Notes: generated by a model from the letters alone, not told the origin. 64,000 bases of DNA from Pholiota molesta (GCA_014925825.1 JACGCK010000010.1:717161-781160), one strand, 5' to 3'; positions 1 to 13,103 are shown, counted from the stretch's first letter. Translations and numbers: made by a program.

Positions 1-993
1 ATTAAGACATGCCAAAGAGAAAAAGCTAACAGGCGATATGAAAAGAAAAAGCAAAACTAAATGAAAGTGGTTCCTATCCATACAATATATGTTTTATGTA
101 GTAGTTGTGATGATTGGGGAGTATACCGCATGTTGTAACGGCGAGAGGAAGATATGATACACCGAAGGTACACACACGGGCAAGAGGAGGAAATAGCACG
201 AAAATGTGTTAATTATAATCGATACACGCGGCCGAGCGACCGAGTCGGGAGAGATTGATGGAAATGGTTATGTGGTAAATGATTGTGGGCGCTGGTGGTG
301 CGTCGCAGTAGGCTGTGTTCCAGCTATGTTCCGGATGATTATAGTGCGTGTTGCATAGAAGGAGCGTCGTATTTGTTAGGATTAGAAGCATGTAGGGTAG
401 TGATTTGATGGTGAAAAAGATTGAGACTCAACCCATGCTTGATCTGGGCATAGATGGCGGGGAGTAAATGAGTGTGGTTATGGTGGTTGGGCTCGGTGCT
501 CAGATGCGATGTCCGGTGTGTATGCGTGTGTGCGGTGACGGTAAAGCGGAGGATAAGATACTGTAGTGGATAGAAAAGTGGACTATAGAGAAAGCGGACA
601 ACAATGAAAGAAGGAAAGAAAAAGAAATGAAGCAAAGATTGATAATTTTAGCAAGGCAGTTGGTTATGTACGATGAAGCATGAAATAAAGCAAAGCAAAG
701 AAAACAGGAGATAGGCAGATGCTTTGTTTGAATTGTTGAAGAATGCAATGGATTAGTCGGCAATGATTTGGGTTGCGAATAAGTCATGGGAAGATGATGG
801 ATACTGACAGCGAATGAATAAATGATGACAATAAAAGATGAAGATGCTTTTACGAATGCAATGTTGATGATGGTTTCTATAACGGAAAAAATGCGAGTCT
901 AGTTTGTTGGTAATCCTGTGTTCCGCACTGGGGAACTTTTTGATGTGCGTAGGGAAGTCGACAAGATTCTGGATAATGGAAGAGCGGCCTACA
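1..993. other. intergenic, 3' flank of the RRM-like gene
   Basis: No gene is supported here. The stretch is A/G-rich on the plus strand and contains only short reading frames without family resemblance. It probably holds the 3' untranslated region of the minus-strand gene that stops at 994-996. Confidence 0.5.
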
Positions 994-3900
994 TTAAAGC
1001 GGCTTTTTCTTCGTGTACCAAGATAGGGAGACACTACCAGCCCCCTTGATAAACACTTGCGCTTGGATACGACAGACCTGTTGTTGATCAATCAAAAGTC
1101 AGCTATCAGTGATGGTTAACTCGAGCCATCGAGCAAAAATAGAAAGGACGGATGGATAAAAGCAGCGAACAAGTGATAAGAGCCTCGGTTGACCATGAAG
1201 CATGACCTCGACAACCAAGGATGTATCCTCTGTGGGATCAGATGTACTTCTGGCGACCACTGAGCCGTGCTGATGGAGAAGATACGAAGAGGGAGAGAGG
1301 TAGCATAAAGAGCAGGACATGCTTCACACACATCCATTCACATCTTTTCGCAAAACCACCACGACAAACAAGAAGCCATATGCCATATAGGGAGAAAAAG
1401 AGAGCAACAGCGGAAACGTACCGTTTCAGCTACACTCGCCTTCTTGAAGTCGACATAGAGTTTCCCATTCGACGCCCTTGTCATTTCTCTCACTTCGCCG
1501 AAAGCCTGCATAAAAGGTAATCGGTCAGTGCTCCTGATTCCCCCCAAAAAATAGAATCAAGCAAAACACACCTCACACCACCTTTTTACCGCTTCGTAAC
1601 CTCTCACATTCTCGGGGGCTACACCACTAATAACCAGCTTCCTCTTCGGCTTTTTCTTGCCCAGTAAACCACCATGAGTGAACACACCGCCCTCCTTATG
1701 TGCAGCTCCAAGCGAGAGTGACGCCGTTGGAGAATGCGATGGAGAGCGATTGTTACTGGCAGCAGGACTGGGGCTAGGTGCGAACTGGCCCGGAACAGTT
1801 GCGCTCGAGCCGGGAATGGAGAGTTGCAGCGGCATAGCGGAGAGTGGCGTTGCATAGATTGGGGTACCTGGATGCGAAGACGACGGGCTAGAGTTGATAC
1901 TATTGGCCGACGAGCCCCCGAGGCCCATGCGCTCGACGAACCCGCGGAAGCCCTTGCCTGGTCGCGCACTCGTAATCGAAGGCGCGAGCCCGAAGTTCGT
2001 CGTAGACGCCGAGGCTAGTGGAGACGGCATCACTGCTGCTGCTGCCTGGGGCGCAGGGGCCAACGTTAGACTGGGCATGCTCTTGAGCCGCTGGCGTGTG
2101 TCACCCTGCTGTGCGGCGAGGCTGCTGGTCGAGGGCGAAGGCGCGAGCGCCTTGAGCGTGCTCTCGATGAGGGTCACAGATGCGGAATGCCCGGGCGGCG
2201 GAGGCGGCGGAGGGCTTTGTGGGATCGGTGGTAAGGCCTGCTGCTGATAAGGCCGATATCCCTCCGCGACAGCATCATTCGCCATCTTAAGCCGTGCCCA
2301 GCGCTCCTCGTACTCCTGCTCGCGCTGGGCACGGTTGCTCTCATCGACCTCCACTCCGTAATCCTCCTCCCCTTCGTCCTCCTCGTACTCATCCTCCTCG
2401 TCGATCTCCGTTGACGCCAGAGAGGTCGGCGTAGGTGGCATGCTATCGTCCACGACCACCGTAGGGCCGCCGTGGTACGGCGACATTCCAGTGTGGATGG
2501 GGACCGGCGTCCGCCTCTGCCCTGCCCCAACGGCGTACGCTGCATTCCAGAAGGCCCGAGCACCGACGCCGACACCGACTTGTATAGCGCGGGCCGGCGT
2601 GTGCTGTCTGCGAGGAGTGTGAGGTCACCAGAAGTGTTCGCGCGAGCACGCAGCCCCATAGGCATCGTTGTCTTCTCATTCCTCTCCAATGCGTCACCAG
2701 TTGTGTTAGCATCCCAGGCTACCACGCGCCCCGCGAGCTTGCGGTTAGTGGCAGCTGAAAGCGACCCCCCAAGGACATCCTGCGCCGAGGCTGACTTCCC
2801 CACACCATTACCTTGGGCGCTAGCGTTGACATTGACCTGGGGCAGCGGCAGCGGTGGATTCCGCATGCGGCCCGCCGGTGAGCTCGGGACGCTCTTCGAC
2901 AAGGCAGGTGACGATGGCTGCTTCTGCTGCTGCTGCTGCTTCTTGGGTTTAGGCGCCTGGTACTCCCATGTGTGCTGCAGCGGACGAGGTTCCCAAGCGC
3001 CGGGCACCACGCCCATCACGCTGTCCTTACTCTGCATCTTCCGCAGGCCCGCCTCGACGATGAGCGGCGAGGGCAGCAGGCTTGGCGGGGCCGAGGGGGT
3101 GGTGGGCGAAGTCGGGAGAGGCGGCGGCGGCAGTGAGATAGGGGTGGAAGGGAGGGTGCCGTTGGCGCCGACGCCAGAGAGGCGCGAGATGAACGACGCA
3201 AGTCGACCGCGTTTCTTTTCCTTGCCGCTGCCCGTTCCTGTGGGCGACGAGGTGCCCGCTATTGTTGATAATGTGCTTCCATCCACGGCATCTCCGCCCA
3301 ACCCGAAGGGCGATGCAAAGCTCTTCCTCCTCCGGTCCTTCTTTGCTATGCCGGCATTTGTGTCCTCTAATGGCTCCTCCATGGTCGAACTGCCGAGGCT
3401 CCAGCGTGACATCGAGCGTTGCATCTCGGGAGGCGCCATGGAGGGGCTCAGATTGCCTGGACCATCGGAGGCGACTACGAGCATGCCCTCCTCGTTGACA
3501 TGCGAAGCGAGGAATTCGCCTTGCTCGGCGCCAAATTTCCCATCGTCACGGACAGTTCCAAACTCTGCACCATCATCGTCATCATCGAGGCCAGACGGGA
3601 ACTCGACGCCCTTGAACTCCCTCATGCGGTCCTCGAGCCCAAGTCCGCGCAGGAACTGCAGCCGCTCGCGTTCGTCCTCGCTCGTCTCATCATCCTCCTC
3701 CTCCTCGTCGTCCCTACCTCCCTCCAAATCAGCCACTATCGCCTCTTCCGCCTCTTCGCCATCCATACCCATACCCATCTCCGCGCCCATTACCTCATCT
3801 TCTCCACGCTCCTTTATCTCCACCTCCGGCCCAACACCCACAAGCCCCAACTCAAGGGCCACAACATCCAGCGGGGGCGCAGGCGGCGGCCGCGTCGGCC

Positions 3901-6900
3901 GCGCACTCGGCACCGCCGCGCGCACAGGCACTGGCACGGGGATATGCATCGGCGGCGTCGGCGGCTGCGGCGCAAGCAGCACCACCGAGCCCGCGCGCGA
4001 GTGCGCCGCGGAGGACGTCCTTGAGTGCGCCTGCCCCGGGGCCGCGAGCGGTGGCTGCACGGACGCCGAGCGCGAGTGCGCCGCCCCGGACGACGCGGCC
4101 CGTGAGTGCGCCACCGACGACGCGCGCGAGCGCGGGTGGCCCTGCTGCGACCGCGGCGGCGACGACCCGCCCGAGGCCCCGCGCGCATGTTGCTGCTGCT
4201 GCTGCTGCTGCTGGGCGCTAGGCGTGCGCGCATGCCCGCCCGCCGCGGCGAGCCCCGGACCGACGTACACCTGCGACGCCGACGCCTGCGCGTGCTGGTA
4301 CGGGTGCGGGCGCTTCAGCGAGCCGGACGAGCTCAGCGACGCGGACAGCGAGCCGCCGCGCGAGCCGTGCGCGGAGCTGCCGCCGCCGCCGCCGTGCGAC
4401 CCGAGTGACGACGACCCGCGCGACCCCGCGGAGCGCACGGAGTGCAGCGAGGCGTGCGAGCGCTGCGCCCTGTGCTGGGGGCCCTTGTGCGATGGCGAAT
4501 GCTCCTCTTGCGGAAGATGATGACTTTGCTGCTGCTGTTGCGCGAGGCCGTAGGAAGGCGTGTAAGACGGCGTCATCGGCGTATTCGGCGGCGCCCTCGA
4601 GGTGACGGTCGACTGGCGGAACACGCCCGCCCTAGCCGCAGACGGCGGCGTCCGCAGGGCATTGGCCGCATCCGGGTCGACGTCGTCGTCCACAGGCATC
4701 GCCGCAAACGAAGTAGTCAAAGTGTAGTCCTGCCCCTCCTCCAATCCGTCCTCGCCCATCCCATCCTCTCCCTCCCGCACAATCTCGCCCTCATCCTCTC
4801 TAGCCGCCGCGTCCTCCGCACCAAGGCCCTCCACCCCCGCGTCCTCCAGCCCCGCCAGCAGCCGATCCAGCCGCGCCCCGACCTCCGCGGAGTCGATGTA
4901 CACCGCGTCGCGTATCCCGCTTGCGCTGACGCTGATGTTCTCCACACTCCGCGCATCGCGGTGCAGCCCCGGCCGCTGGGACTCATACGGCGAGGCGAGC
5001 GACATCGCGGCTCCGAGCGAGCCCGCGCGCGAGCGCCGTGTCGGCGGCGCGCTCGGCGGGAGGGGCGACGCCTGCAAGAGGGGCGGTGACGGGGCGCGAG
5101 GCGCAGGCGCCGGCGGCGACTGCCGCAGGGAGGAGAGCGAGGACGACAGCGACACCCCGCCAACGGGCTCCGCCGCCTCCTCGGCCCGGCTCTCACTCGC
5201 ATCGCCCGAGACCGACGCGGACGCGAGCAGCATCGTCGAGCGCGAGCGCGCGCGCCGCACCTGCATGCCCAGCGGGAGGTGGTACTGCGGCTGCACCTGC
5301 GGGCCTCATATGAGGCCGCATCACCGCTTGGCTGCTCAACCTCCACCCCACCACCGGCCTCACCACTCGCAGGCGGCTCCGCGCTCTCGCCGAGCAGGGG
5401 CAGCGACGGCATGCGCAGCAGACTCGGTCTTCTCGACAGCGACCCGCCCGCCCCGCCCGCGCCGACGCCGAGCAGATTCGACTGCGACGCGCGTCTCGAA
5501 ACCGGCGGCGTGCCCGGACCAGGCCCGATAGCGAACTGGGCCTGGCGCGCGGAGGCCGCGACGCCGGCCGGCGCGTGCGGGTGGTAGTACGACGACTGCG
5601 ACGACGAGGGCGAGTGCGTTTGGGGCTGGAGGTATGTGTATGCAGCTGATGGTATTAGCGGTGAAGTGCTGTGGGAGTGGGGGTGGGCGGCGTTGCTGTT
5701 GCGCCTGCTCTGGCTGCGGCTGCTCTGCGTGCGTGTGTGGCTCGGGCGTCGGCTGAGTGGATGTGGTTGTGGTTGTGGACTGTGGTATGGCTGGTGCTGG
5801 TGCTGGTGCTGGTGCTGGGCCGTCGTGTCTATTATCGCTTCTACCCCAAACGCAGCTGTTGACCCAGGCATCTCTGCAGCGGGCGGCGGAGACGCCGAAG
5901 GCGAGCGCGGCGGGAGTGTCGGAAGCGGCTGCAGAGGGAAAATATTCCGCACACAAATCAACATCGGGTCTCGAAGAAAAAATCAGAAAGCAAAAAACAC
6001 TAACCTTATCCCTCCCCACATCCATCCCACTCTCATGCCCCGCCTCAGACCCCACCACGCCCCCCGCATCGACATACGCATACGCCGCCTCGTACGCATC
6101 CGCCTCCTCCTCCTCCGCGTACAGCACCGCACACCCACTTCCCCGCACCGGCGCCGCCTCGCGCGCGCCCTCCGGCAGTGCGCGCACGTAGTGCCGCCCC
6201 GGGCGGCGCAGCGGGTCGCTCGTCACATCTTCGATTCCGGCCTCCGCGAGGGCGTTATAGGCATGCGCCGGGTCCGCGCTGCTCCGCCCGCTCAGACTCG
6301 CGCTCCGGCCGCGGCTCAGCGCCGGGGGCAGCAGCAGGCTCTCGGCCGACGGGAAGCCGAGCACGGGCGAGTCCGCGCGCGAGGGCGACGAGCTCGCGGG
6401 CGAGCGCCGCGCGCCTGGTATCCTGAACCCTTCCACCATCTCCTCCTCTTTCTGCACATTTACGTCGAACCGGCAGCGCCGCGCCCACGCCTCTCCCTCC
6501 TCCTCCTCCGGACCGAGCCCCAGCGCCAGCCCCAACCGCTGCATCACCTCGCCCACCTCGCGCTCCTCGTCCGCCTTGCGCGCCGCCACCTCCTTGTCCT
6601 GCAGCGCCTCTGGATCCGCCGCGCTGGCGCGGTACGCGGCGTAGCCCACGTACGCGTGCGCCGCCTCCTCTCCCTCGTCGTGGTCTTCGTGTGGAACGGG
6701 CTCGGCGGGCGCATCGAACATGTGCGCGCCCTCAGCGCGCCCGAAGTCGATATCGAGCCGCGACTGCTGTGCAAGCCACACCTGCACGCGGTCCGCGTCG
6801 AGGTCCACGTCGCCCAGGGGGCCCGCGGCGCGCGGCATCGCTGCCAGTGGGGGTACCGCGGGTGTTAATGGCGTGGATGGCAGTAGTGGTTCCGTGGTCG

Positions 6901-6976
6901 GTAATGGGGAGGAGGATAGCGCTCGCGGTGGGGGTGGGGGTGGGGGTAGTGTCATGTGCATCGTCGTGTATTCCAT
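994..6976 (-). CDS. large low-complexity protein with C-terminal RRM-like domain
   Basis: Exons read as 6976-6005, 5928-1572, 1505-1422 and 1077-994, all GT-AG and phase 0, giving about 1,830 residues. The start is the first ATG, followed by a proline run. The body is Ser/Pro/Ala/Gln/His-rich and looks disordered, with poly-Gln, an alternating Gln-His run, many SRxxS-like repeats and acidic stretches. Only the last 90 residues look folded: a strand (KLVISGV), a helix (GYEAVKRWCEAFGEV), then strands ending in GAGSVSLSW, an RRM-like order I remember as the conserved end of fungal orthologues. RNA binding is inferred. Two frame changes, near 5301-5303 and 2525-2528, each need one extra base and sit at G/C runs (see findings). 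Further small introns in the GC-rich middle cannot be excluded. Confidence 0.65.
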
Positions 6977-8165
6977 GCTAAAAATCTACGCTACGTCGGG
7001 TCGTCCTTGGTTCGTCTCCGTCTCGTCTCCGTCTCCGTCAGTTTCTGACACTCTGCGTTCTCCAGTGTCGGTGGTGGGGTGTGTGGTGTGGTCGTGCGCT
7101 GCGCGCAGGCGCGGTGGGGTTCGGTGTTGGTTGGCTATTTCGCTGGTGTTGTGTGTGTTGGGGATGTTGAATTGAGGAATTTGAAGGAAGGAAGGGATGG
7201 CAGCGGCAGGGGGATGCAAGGGAAAATGGGGGTGGGGTAGTCCGAAAAAAAGCCGCGCCGGGCTAATAGGTGATTGGATGTGAATGAATATGGCAATAGT
7301 GGTGGCGTATGAGTGAAGTGCGCGCGAATGGCACGAAATGGGTGTGTGACGTCTATACGCGCAAGCAAGGTTTAGCGAGGCAGTTGCGGGCAAACTCAAG
7401 GAGAGTGTGGGCCATACCTGGTCGAGCAGCAAATAGCAGCTTGCGTGTTTGCTAGGGGACGTGGACGTGGATTATATGCGTTTTGTACAGACAACAATTC
7501 TACTGGGAAAACGCAGGTTAGCTTGGGAGCTAAGACGCGGGCACGGACACGCGACCCCGCGGTGCGGCCACGACACGGGCGCTGCGAAGCACCGTGGGCG
7601 ACGCCGTCACTATAGCGCATCCTCTGGTGCACAGCACCGCCCACGCTAGAAGGCCAAGAACGCACCTATGGGATTCTGACGCGCCTTCTTCCTCTCACTC
7701 CAAACTGAACCAGACCGTGGGTGCGCGTGGTGCTGCGCGTCGTGGTGTGCGCCGAGCGTGAATGTATGCGGTAGGTGTGCGTGCGCGGCGGGGGGAGGGG
7801 TGGTGAGGAGGAAGGGAAGGGGGGTATGTATTAAATCAACAGAAAAATGCCCACCCTTCCAATCCCCCACATCTCAGATCGACCATCCCCCTTTCGGGAA
7901 GGTCCATTTCTCTTGTTTATTTCCTATAATTTTTACCCGCGGAATAATTACCTAATCCGTATTAGCTATTATTTATTCAGTTATTTTAGGCCATCAGCGC
8001 TCTAGCCCCAACTCCCATGCGTCGGAGCCGCCCGATGCTCGGGCTGCACTGCATCGTCCCCACCCTCGTTTTCACCCTCCACATCCAGCTCCCAAGCGCC
8101 AGTGGAAGCTGAAAACATTGCACCACTGCATCCGCAGCCCAAACTCTAATGTCGAGGGGGGTCAC
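6977..8165. other. intergenic, 5' flank of the RRM-like gene
   Basis: No gene is supported. The minus strand just upstream of 6976 is pyrimidine-rich, as is usual before fungal starts. Short reading frames at 6986-7665 have no recognisable family. The part from 7900 to 8000 is A/T-rich and lies between GC-rich blocks. Confidence 0.5.
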
Positions 8166-8910
8166 ACCCACTGCCTCCGCCGCGTGGGAACTTCAGCGCC
8201 CACACTCAAAGCGCTCGGAGTCGAAAGGAGCTCGGCCATGATGCGTGCGCGTCTTACGTGTGCGTTGTCCCTACGCCTGACGTTCGCACAATTAGGAGCG
8301 CCCATTGCCCAACGCATCCCCAGAAAACCCTGCCAGTGCGCAGAGGCATCGGCCCTGCACCCGCAACGCGCGCGATCCAATGCCTTCCTGCCAGTGGTCA
8401 CATGAATTCGGTGCACATGCGCTAGCACGGAACTGAATATGTAGCTAGGAAGCTCGTTTATGCGGCAGGCTCCTGCTCCTGCTATTCAATTCAATAAAAC
8501 TTTATAAAACGAGGTTCCGGTGTCTGGACAACGAATAAAATTCAACCAAAACAGCGGGACATTTGGGCGCTTGAGCCTCAAGCGCTCGAAAGGAGCGTAG
8601 GTAGCCATGATGAGTACGCGTGTCCGTGGGCATATTGCTTGCACAATTGGGAGCGCCTGAGAACGCCCGCCAGCAGCCACCAGAATTCCCAGAAAACCCT
8701 GCCAGTGCCAGTGCGGCCCTGCACCGTGCACGCGCCCCCGTCGGTCCGACATTTTGCAAATTCATGCTGCTGCTGCAATTCCGTCCCATTCCATCCCATA
8801 AGACCAATATGGATACATGGAAAGCTACGAGTTCCGCCATCTGAAGAAGAACTTGGAATTCCAAAAAAGGCGAACTTGTGGGCGCTTGAGGTTCAAGCGC
8901 CTGCGCATCA
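8166..8910. repeat. diverged tandem repeat with GCGCTTGA hairpins
   Basis: Two units about 360 bp apart share several landmarks in the same order: CGCTCG...GAAAGGAGC (8210 and 8580), GCCATGATG (8236 and 8603), a GCACAATTxGGAGCGCC motif (8286 and 8640), and a CCCAGAAAACCCTGCCAGTG motif followed by GCCCTGCACC (8320 and 8687). Near-perfect hairpins with GCGCTTGA arms lie at 8560-8578 and about 8880-8900. This is probably an old transposon or satellite-like remnant. No coding capacity was recognised. Confidence 0.5.
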
Positions 8911-9011
8911 GTTTCCAAAATTCACACAACCGCTTAACCTGCGCTTAACGTTCAGTTTGGTAATATACTAAGTCCACAAAAAGGTTTTTCCGCTCCGGTG
9001 GGAACCGTCTG

Positions 9012-9487
9012 TAGGAAGGGCATAGGAAAAGATATTGACTAGATGTGAATAAAATATCAGACGAATAGAGCTTCTAGATGATCCTAGAGTGCAGGAAAAT
9101 TGGGGTAATTTCGAGAGGTTTCATGAGATGCAAAAAGTGCCATTTTTCACGTACCTCAAAAACACCATAAGTACATTGTGGCCGAAAAGAAAAATCTATG
9201 ATCACTTTGAAGGTAGTTGAGGTTGATTTTCGACAAACAGTAGATTGAAAATCAACTTTCATCCGTATTTGAGTTGATTCCATTGAGCTGCGCAAGTTTT
9301 TAAGTATCAACATGGCTGTTTTTGGCCCAACATGGCAACAAGACCCTGAAAACGGAAACCTCTCAACGCTTCCGTTCCGGGTACGCGCCGTCCAACTTTT
9401 TCTGTTTAGGATCAAACTGGAAGCTCTACGCGTCTGATATTTCGCTCACATTTTTCCAGTACTTCTTCCCATGCCATCCTCACATCT
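9012..9487. repeat. foldback/MITE-like element with long imperfect inverted repeats
   Basis: The left arm (about 9012-9127) and right arm (about 9353-9487) are imperfect reverse complements. They share GGCATrGGAA, ATGTGA, AAATATCAGACG, TAGAGCTTC, TGATCCTA and GAGAGGTTTC in mirrored order. The interior of about 225 bp has no long reading frame. Size and structure fit a non-autonomous foldback or MITE element. No clear target duplication was identified. Confidence 0.55.
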
Positions 9488-12400
9488 ACATCACAATCCC
9501 CACAACAGCGGACAATCTTTTTGTGGACTCAGAGCACCAAACCGCGAGCGAAGCTAAACAGTGACACGTCGCAACGCCCCGCTCTCGCTGCACCGATGCG
9601 TGGACCGCGCACGTTAGATAACGCTTCGCGCGACGCGCAGCGTCCTTCGCATCAGCCTTCCACCGTCGATTACTACCAACCGGCCTAAGTAACATAACTT
9701 GAAGCTCTCGTCGTATTCCCATCCCCCAAAATACCCCACTGGCATGCCGTATTCCGAAGCTTCCCCGGAATCCAGGTAATACGCCGACTCATCACGGCGC
9801 ACGCAAGCCGCCAGCTAACACAAATGCTTACTACACTTAGCAACAACCAAGTTATCCCAAAGTTATCCTAGTGGACGTAGAAATAATAGCATACATCTGG
9901 CATACTTAGCCACCGACACTCCGACTGCTGCAGCCCACGTCCGACGTCGAAACGCCCCATCGTCCGAACGGACCATCATCCGAGGCATGCAGAGCCCCGA
10001 TGTCCATGCAAAAAGTCAAGCATTCTACATACATACTACAGATTGAAATGCCCGCTACCCTTCGTATCCTACACCACACTTCTAGTTAACCTTCTGGCAC
10101 GACACGCGTACCGTCCAAGCATTATTGCGTTGCATTCCTTCTGCCATCCATAATTCTGCTGAGCGTGCAAACTTGGCAAGTAGGCTAGTACGTGCGCACA
10201 GTGGGCTGAACGTTGAATTCTACTTATTAATATGCATGGTCCCAAACCATCAAGTATAAGTAGCGACGTCACTCGGGCATTGCAAGTGCAATCAACTGCT
10301 ACTTCAATCGCCTTGTGCGTTCAAAGGCTGCAGAGCATTCCCTTCACTTGCTTGAAGCATATAACTTCGACGAACATCCATTACTATTAGTGTTACCAAC
10401 AAGTTGAGTGTCCCAAGAGACTCGAGAAAACGTTGCGGGCATTTCGGCGTCAGGAGGCGCCTAGACACGATGAATATTCTAAAGCGACTTCATCATGTTT
10501 GACGGACCATGGCCGTCCAATAGTCCTCTTCTATATCAACATTTATCTACATAAGAATAGAATTCAGCTTTCAAGAAATGGTGATGAACATGGTGTTCAT
10601 GCACCGAATGCATATCTAGCCGACTTGCAGAATGCATATTCTGAAGAATCATGAATGCGTCGAGGCGTTAATCTTGCCCATGTCAGAGCTTGCAAGTTTA
10701 AGCTGCACTTCGGATCCATCGTGAATCATTTTTGCAATGTTTATGCGTCATTTTTGACGTCTAATTTACAAAAATTATCAGGTAGAAGATCGCAACAGGA
10801 GCACTTAAAATTAGGAAAGAGCGTTCAGAGACGAGCACAGATGTATGCGTTCAGTTTCAATGCCGGGCCCATGATTGATGTTATCCCATTCGGCTTGCAT
10901 TGGGGTGTACCCAAAAATTCCTCAGTGCGAAATGCTGGACTTAAAATACAGACGAAGTATGTAGCATGCCAGTAGCATGCCTGGACAGTAATTTTGTTCT
11001 TGAATTTTACAAATCGACTCTCACATATCGGGCTTCCTCCAAGCTTCAAGTTCTACCTCGAAGGGTATATTGTATAAGTACATACCAGCCAAGATCAGTC
11101 TACCAATATGCAAGTCAGTGGCACCTCTCATGCCTATGAAGCATTTAAAGGTAAGTCCTACGACTGAGGTCAGAAGATGTCACCGTTGAAGAATTTGCGG
11201 CCTGCTAGGTCACCTACCCTTGTATACAACAGGTCTAGCACGAGCCCTATATAGGAAAGAACATGCAATTTTGCTCGTGGCCTTCCTCAAACGTACTTCA
11301 AGTACGATCAGAAGCTTTTAGGTATGCATACTTCCAGTCATTTGAGACGCCGAGATGACTGACATCAACACTGCTGTACACAAGCTGTACAAGTGGCGTT
11401 TTGAATGGAGGCCGCGTTCATGGCAGATGCTAATTGTTCTCGGCTACAGACCAACCTCTCTTACCCTTCTGTAATGATAGCCCGACAGCGTGCCAGTCCA
11501 CACTCAAGCTAAGCAGCGCTCTGTCCCAAGAACGTCACTCGCAAGGGAATGAGACTTCAGAAGAAAAAGAAGAGAGGTCTGCGGTGGCGAATTCGGACCG
11601 CCGCGCGCGATTTCCGCCGCCATACGCAGGTAGCGCCGCCCCCTGGATCAACCGACGCCTCGAGAAGCCTCGAGATCAGAACGCGGCGCGCGAGGGCGCG
11701 CGTCGCGTGCCTGGCACGCCGCCTTTCCGCTCCCACGGATCTCTGGTCGAAGCTGGTCGAAGCGCCCGCGGCTTCCTTCTTGGTTGCGTGCCTCGCCCCG
11801 CTCGCAAATCATCCTCGGGAAGAAGCGCGCCGCGTGCGTTCACAAGAGCCAAAATGACCGCTGAAGAGCCGGAGAAGCTTTATCAATACCTTCTGAAGTT
11901 CTATCTTCCAACAGTTCCTCATTTCCGTTGTGCGATCATGAGACGCACGCACTCCCCCGGAGCCGCGCGTGCAGTTTTAGTGCTTAACTTACCGTTATAT
12001 GAGGGTACTTTGATAGGTAGCGCTGCTAAGTACTTAGATGAAGTATGGTTTCGGAACGGTCAACCACGCCGTTACTGTGTTGTGGCCAGAAATTTAGGAG
12101 GATTCCTGAGTGGGGCATGTATTTCAGGAGAGGAGGACGCTTTATTTGTAGCTGAGCGCGTACAGAATCTTACTCTGACCAATTATTTGTGCCTGTAGGT
12201 CCCGATTGTGCTTGTGGCGCGGGCGCCTGCCTCGTGTGTCAACATTAATTTCACATCGCCTCCAGGCTCGGACTTAAACGACTGGGCGCTTGTTCCAGAA
12301 AAGTCTGCTTTGCATGGTTTGCATGCTGTGTAGACCAATAAGCATGAAATCAAACAAGACCTACTACAGCACTCAGTTGCTTCATTCTTATAAGGAACAA

Positions 12401-12539
12401 TTATTTTATGGCTCATGTCATACCAATTAGAAACTACTCCCTTTTCTCGCATAGCGGTTCTGCGTATCCGATAATCCGAAGCTCTTAAAATGTTTCAAGT
12501 GGCAAAAGATGGCAATTAGAATGCATTGTGAAGAAATGC
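9488..12539. other. gene-poor stretch
   Basis: Nothing of known family was recognised. A 254-codon plus-strand frame at 11434-12198 exists but has no family resemblance and a compositional jump inside it (GC-rich 11570-11850, then ordinary), so it is not called a gene. Confidence 0.4.
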
Positions 12540-12775
12540 CGTGACCGCGCGTCTGCTCTTCAGCCAAGTCCTGGCCAAGTCCATCAGTATATAGCTCTTC
12601 CCTGAAGCTCGCATTCTCTGGAGTGTTTCGATATATCAACTGAGACTTGAGTTCATTTTATTTGATAAGAATCTATTGTGCAGAAAGGCGCCTGCTCTTC
12701 AGCCAGATCCGTCAGCATATATATCACGTCAAATATTGTTCGGACTATTCGATATATCAAAGGACCGTGGACCGT
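12540..12775. repeat. short tandem duplication of about 140 bp
   Basis: The motif CTGCTCTTCAGCCAxxTCC...TCAG(T/C)ATATA occurs at 12553-12592 and 12692-12722. Each copy is followed about 30 bp later by TTCGATATATCAA (near 12627 and 12748). Neither copy has coding potential. Confidence 0.45.
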
Positions 12776-13024
12776 GGTCACTGAAAAGAAAGAGTAAACA
12801 TAGCAGAGAATCTCAGAGAATACACTACGTACATAGTGGGCGGACCATAATACATATGTAGATACTTTCCTATACTTTCGCATCAAACATTTCGGCAATC
12901 GCGGAAAACATCTTGGCAGCTGTGGAGCTTATTAGAGCTATCTACCAACACATCATAGCGCCAGCACTTCTGTGATTTCATTCTATACCAACTGACACGC
13001 GGCCCGCCTTCATGGTTTTTTTAT

Positions 13025-13030
13025 TATAAG
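13025..13030 (+). promoter_or_regulatory. TATA-like element of the GH105-like gene
   Basis: TATAAG lies about 75 bp before the start codon at 13104 and is followed by a pyrimidine-rich leader. The spacing is reasonable for a fungal TATA promoter, but it is a single match only. Confidence 0.35.
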
Positions 13031-13103
13031 AGGCTTGGGCTGATTGTAATTCCAACTACAGAGACCCCCGATCTCAGCACACACACTCGTTTAAACCCAC
13101 ATC

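Noticed and set aside
2472..4520. 682-codon plus-strand open frame
   Set aside because: It is the antisense of the GC-rich minus-strand RRM-like gene. Its Ser/Cys/Pro-rich composition is a by-product of that gene's codon use.
5636..6868. 410-codon plus-strand open frame
   Set aside because: Antisense to exons one and two of the same gene and spans its well-supported intron at 5929-6004.
11434..12198. 254-codon plus-strand open frame in the gene-poor region
   Set aside because: No family resemblance, and a sharp internal change from GC-rich to ordinary composition suggests a chance join. No promoter or splice support.
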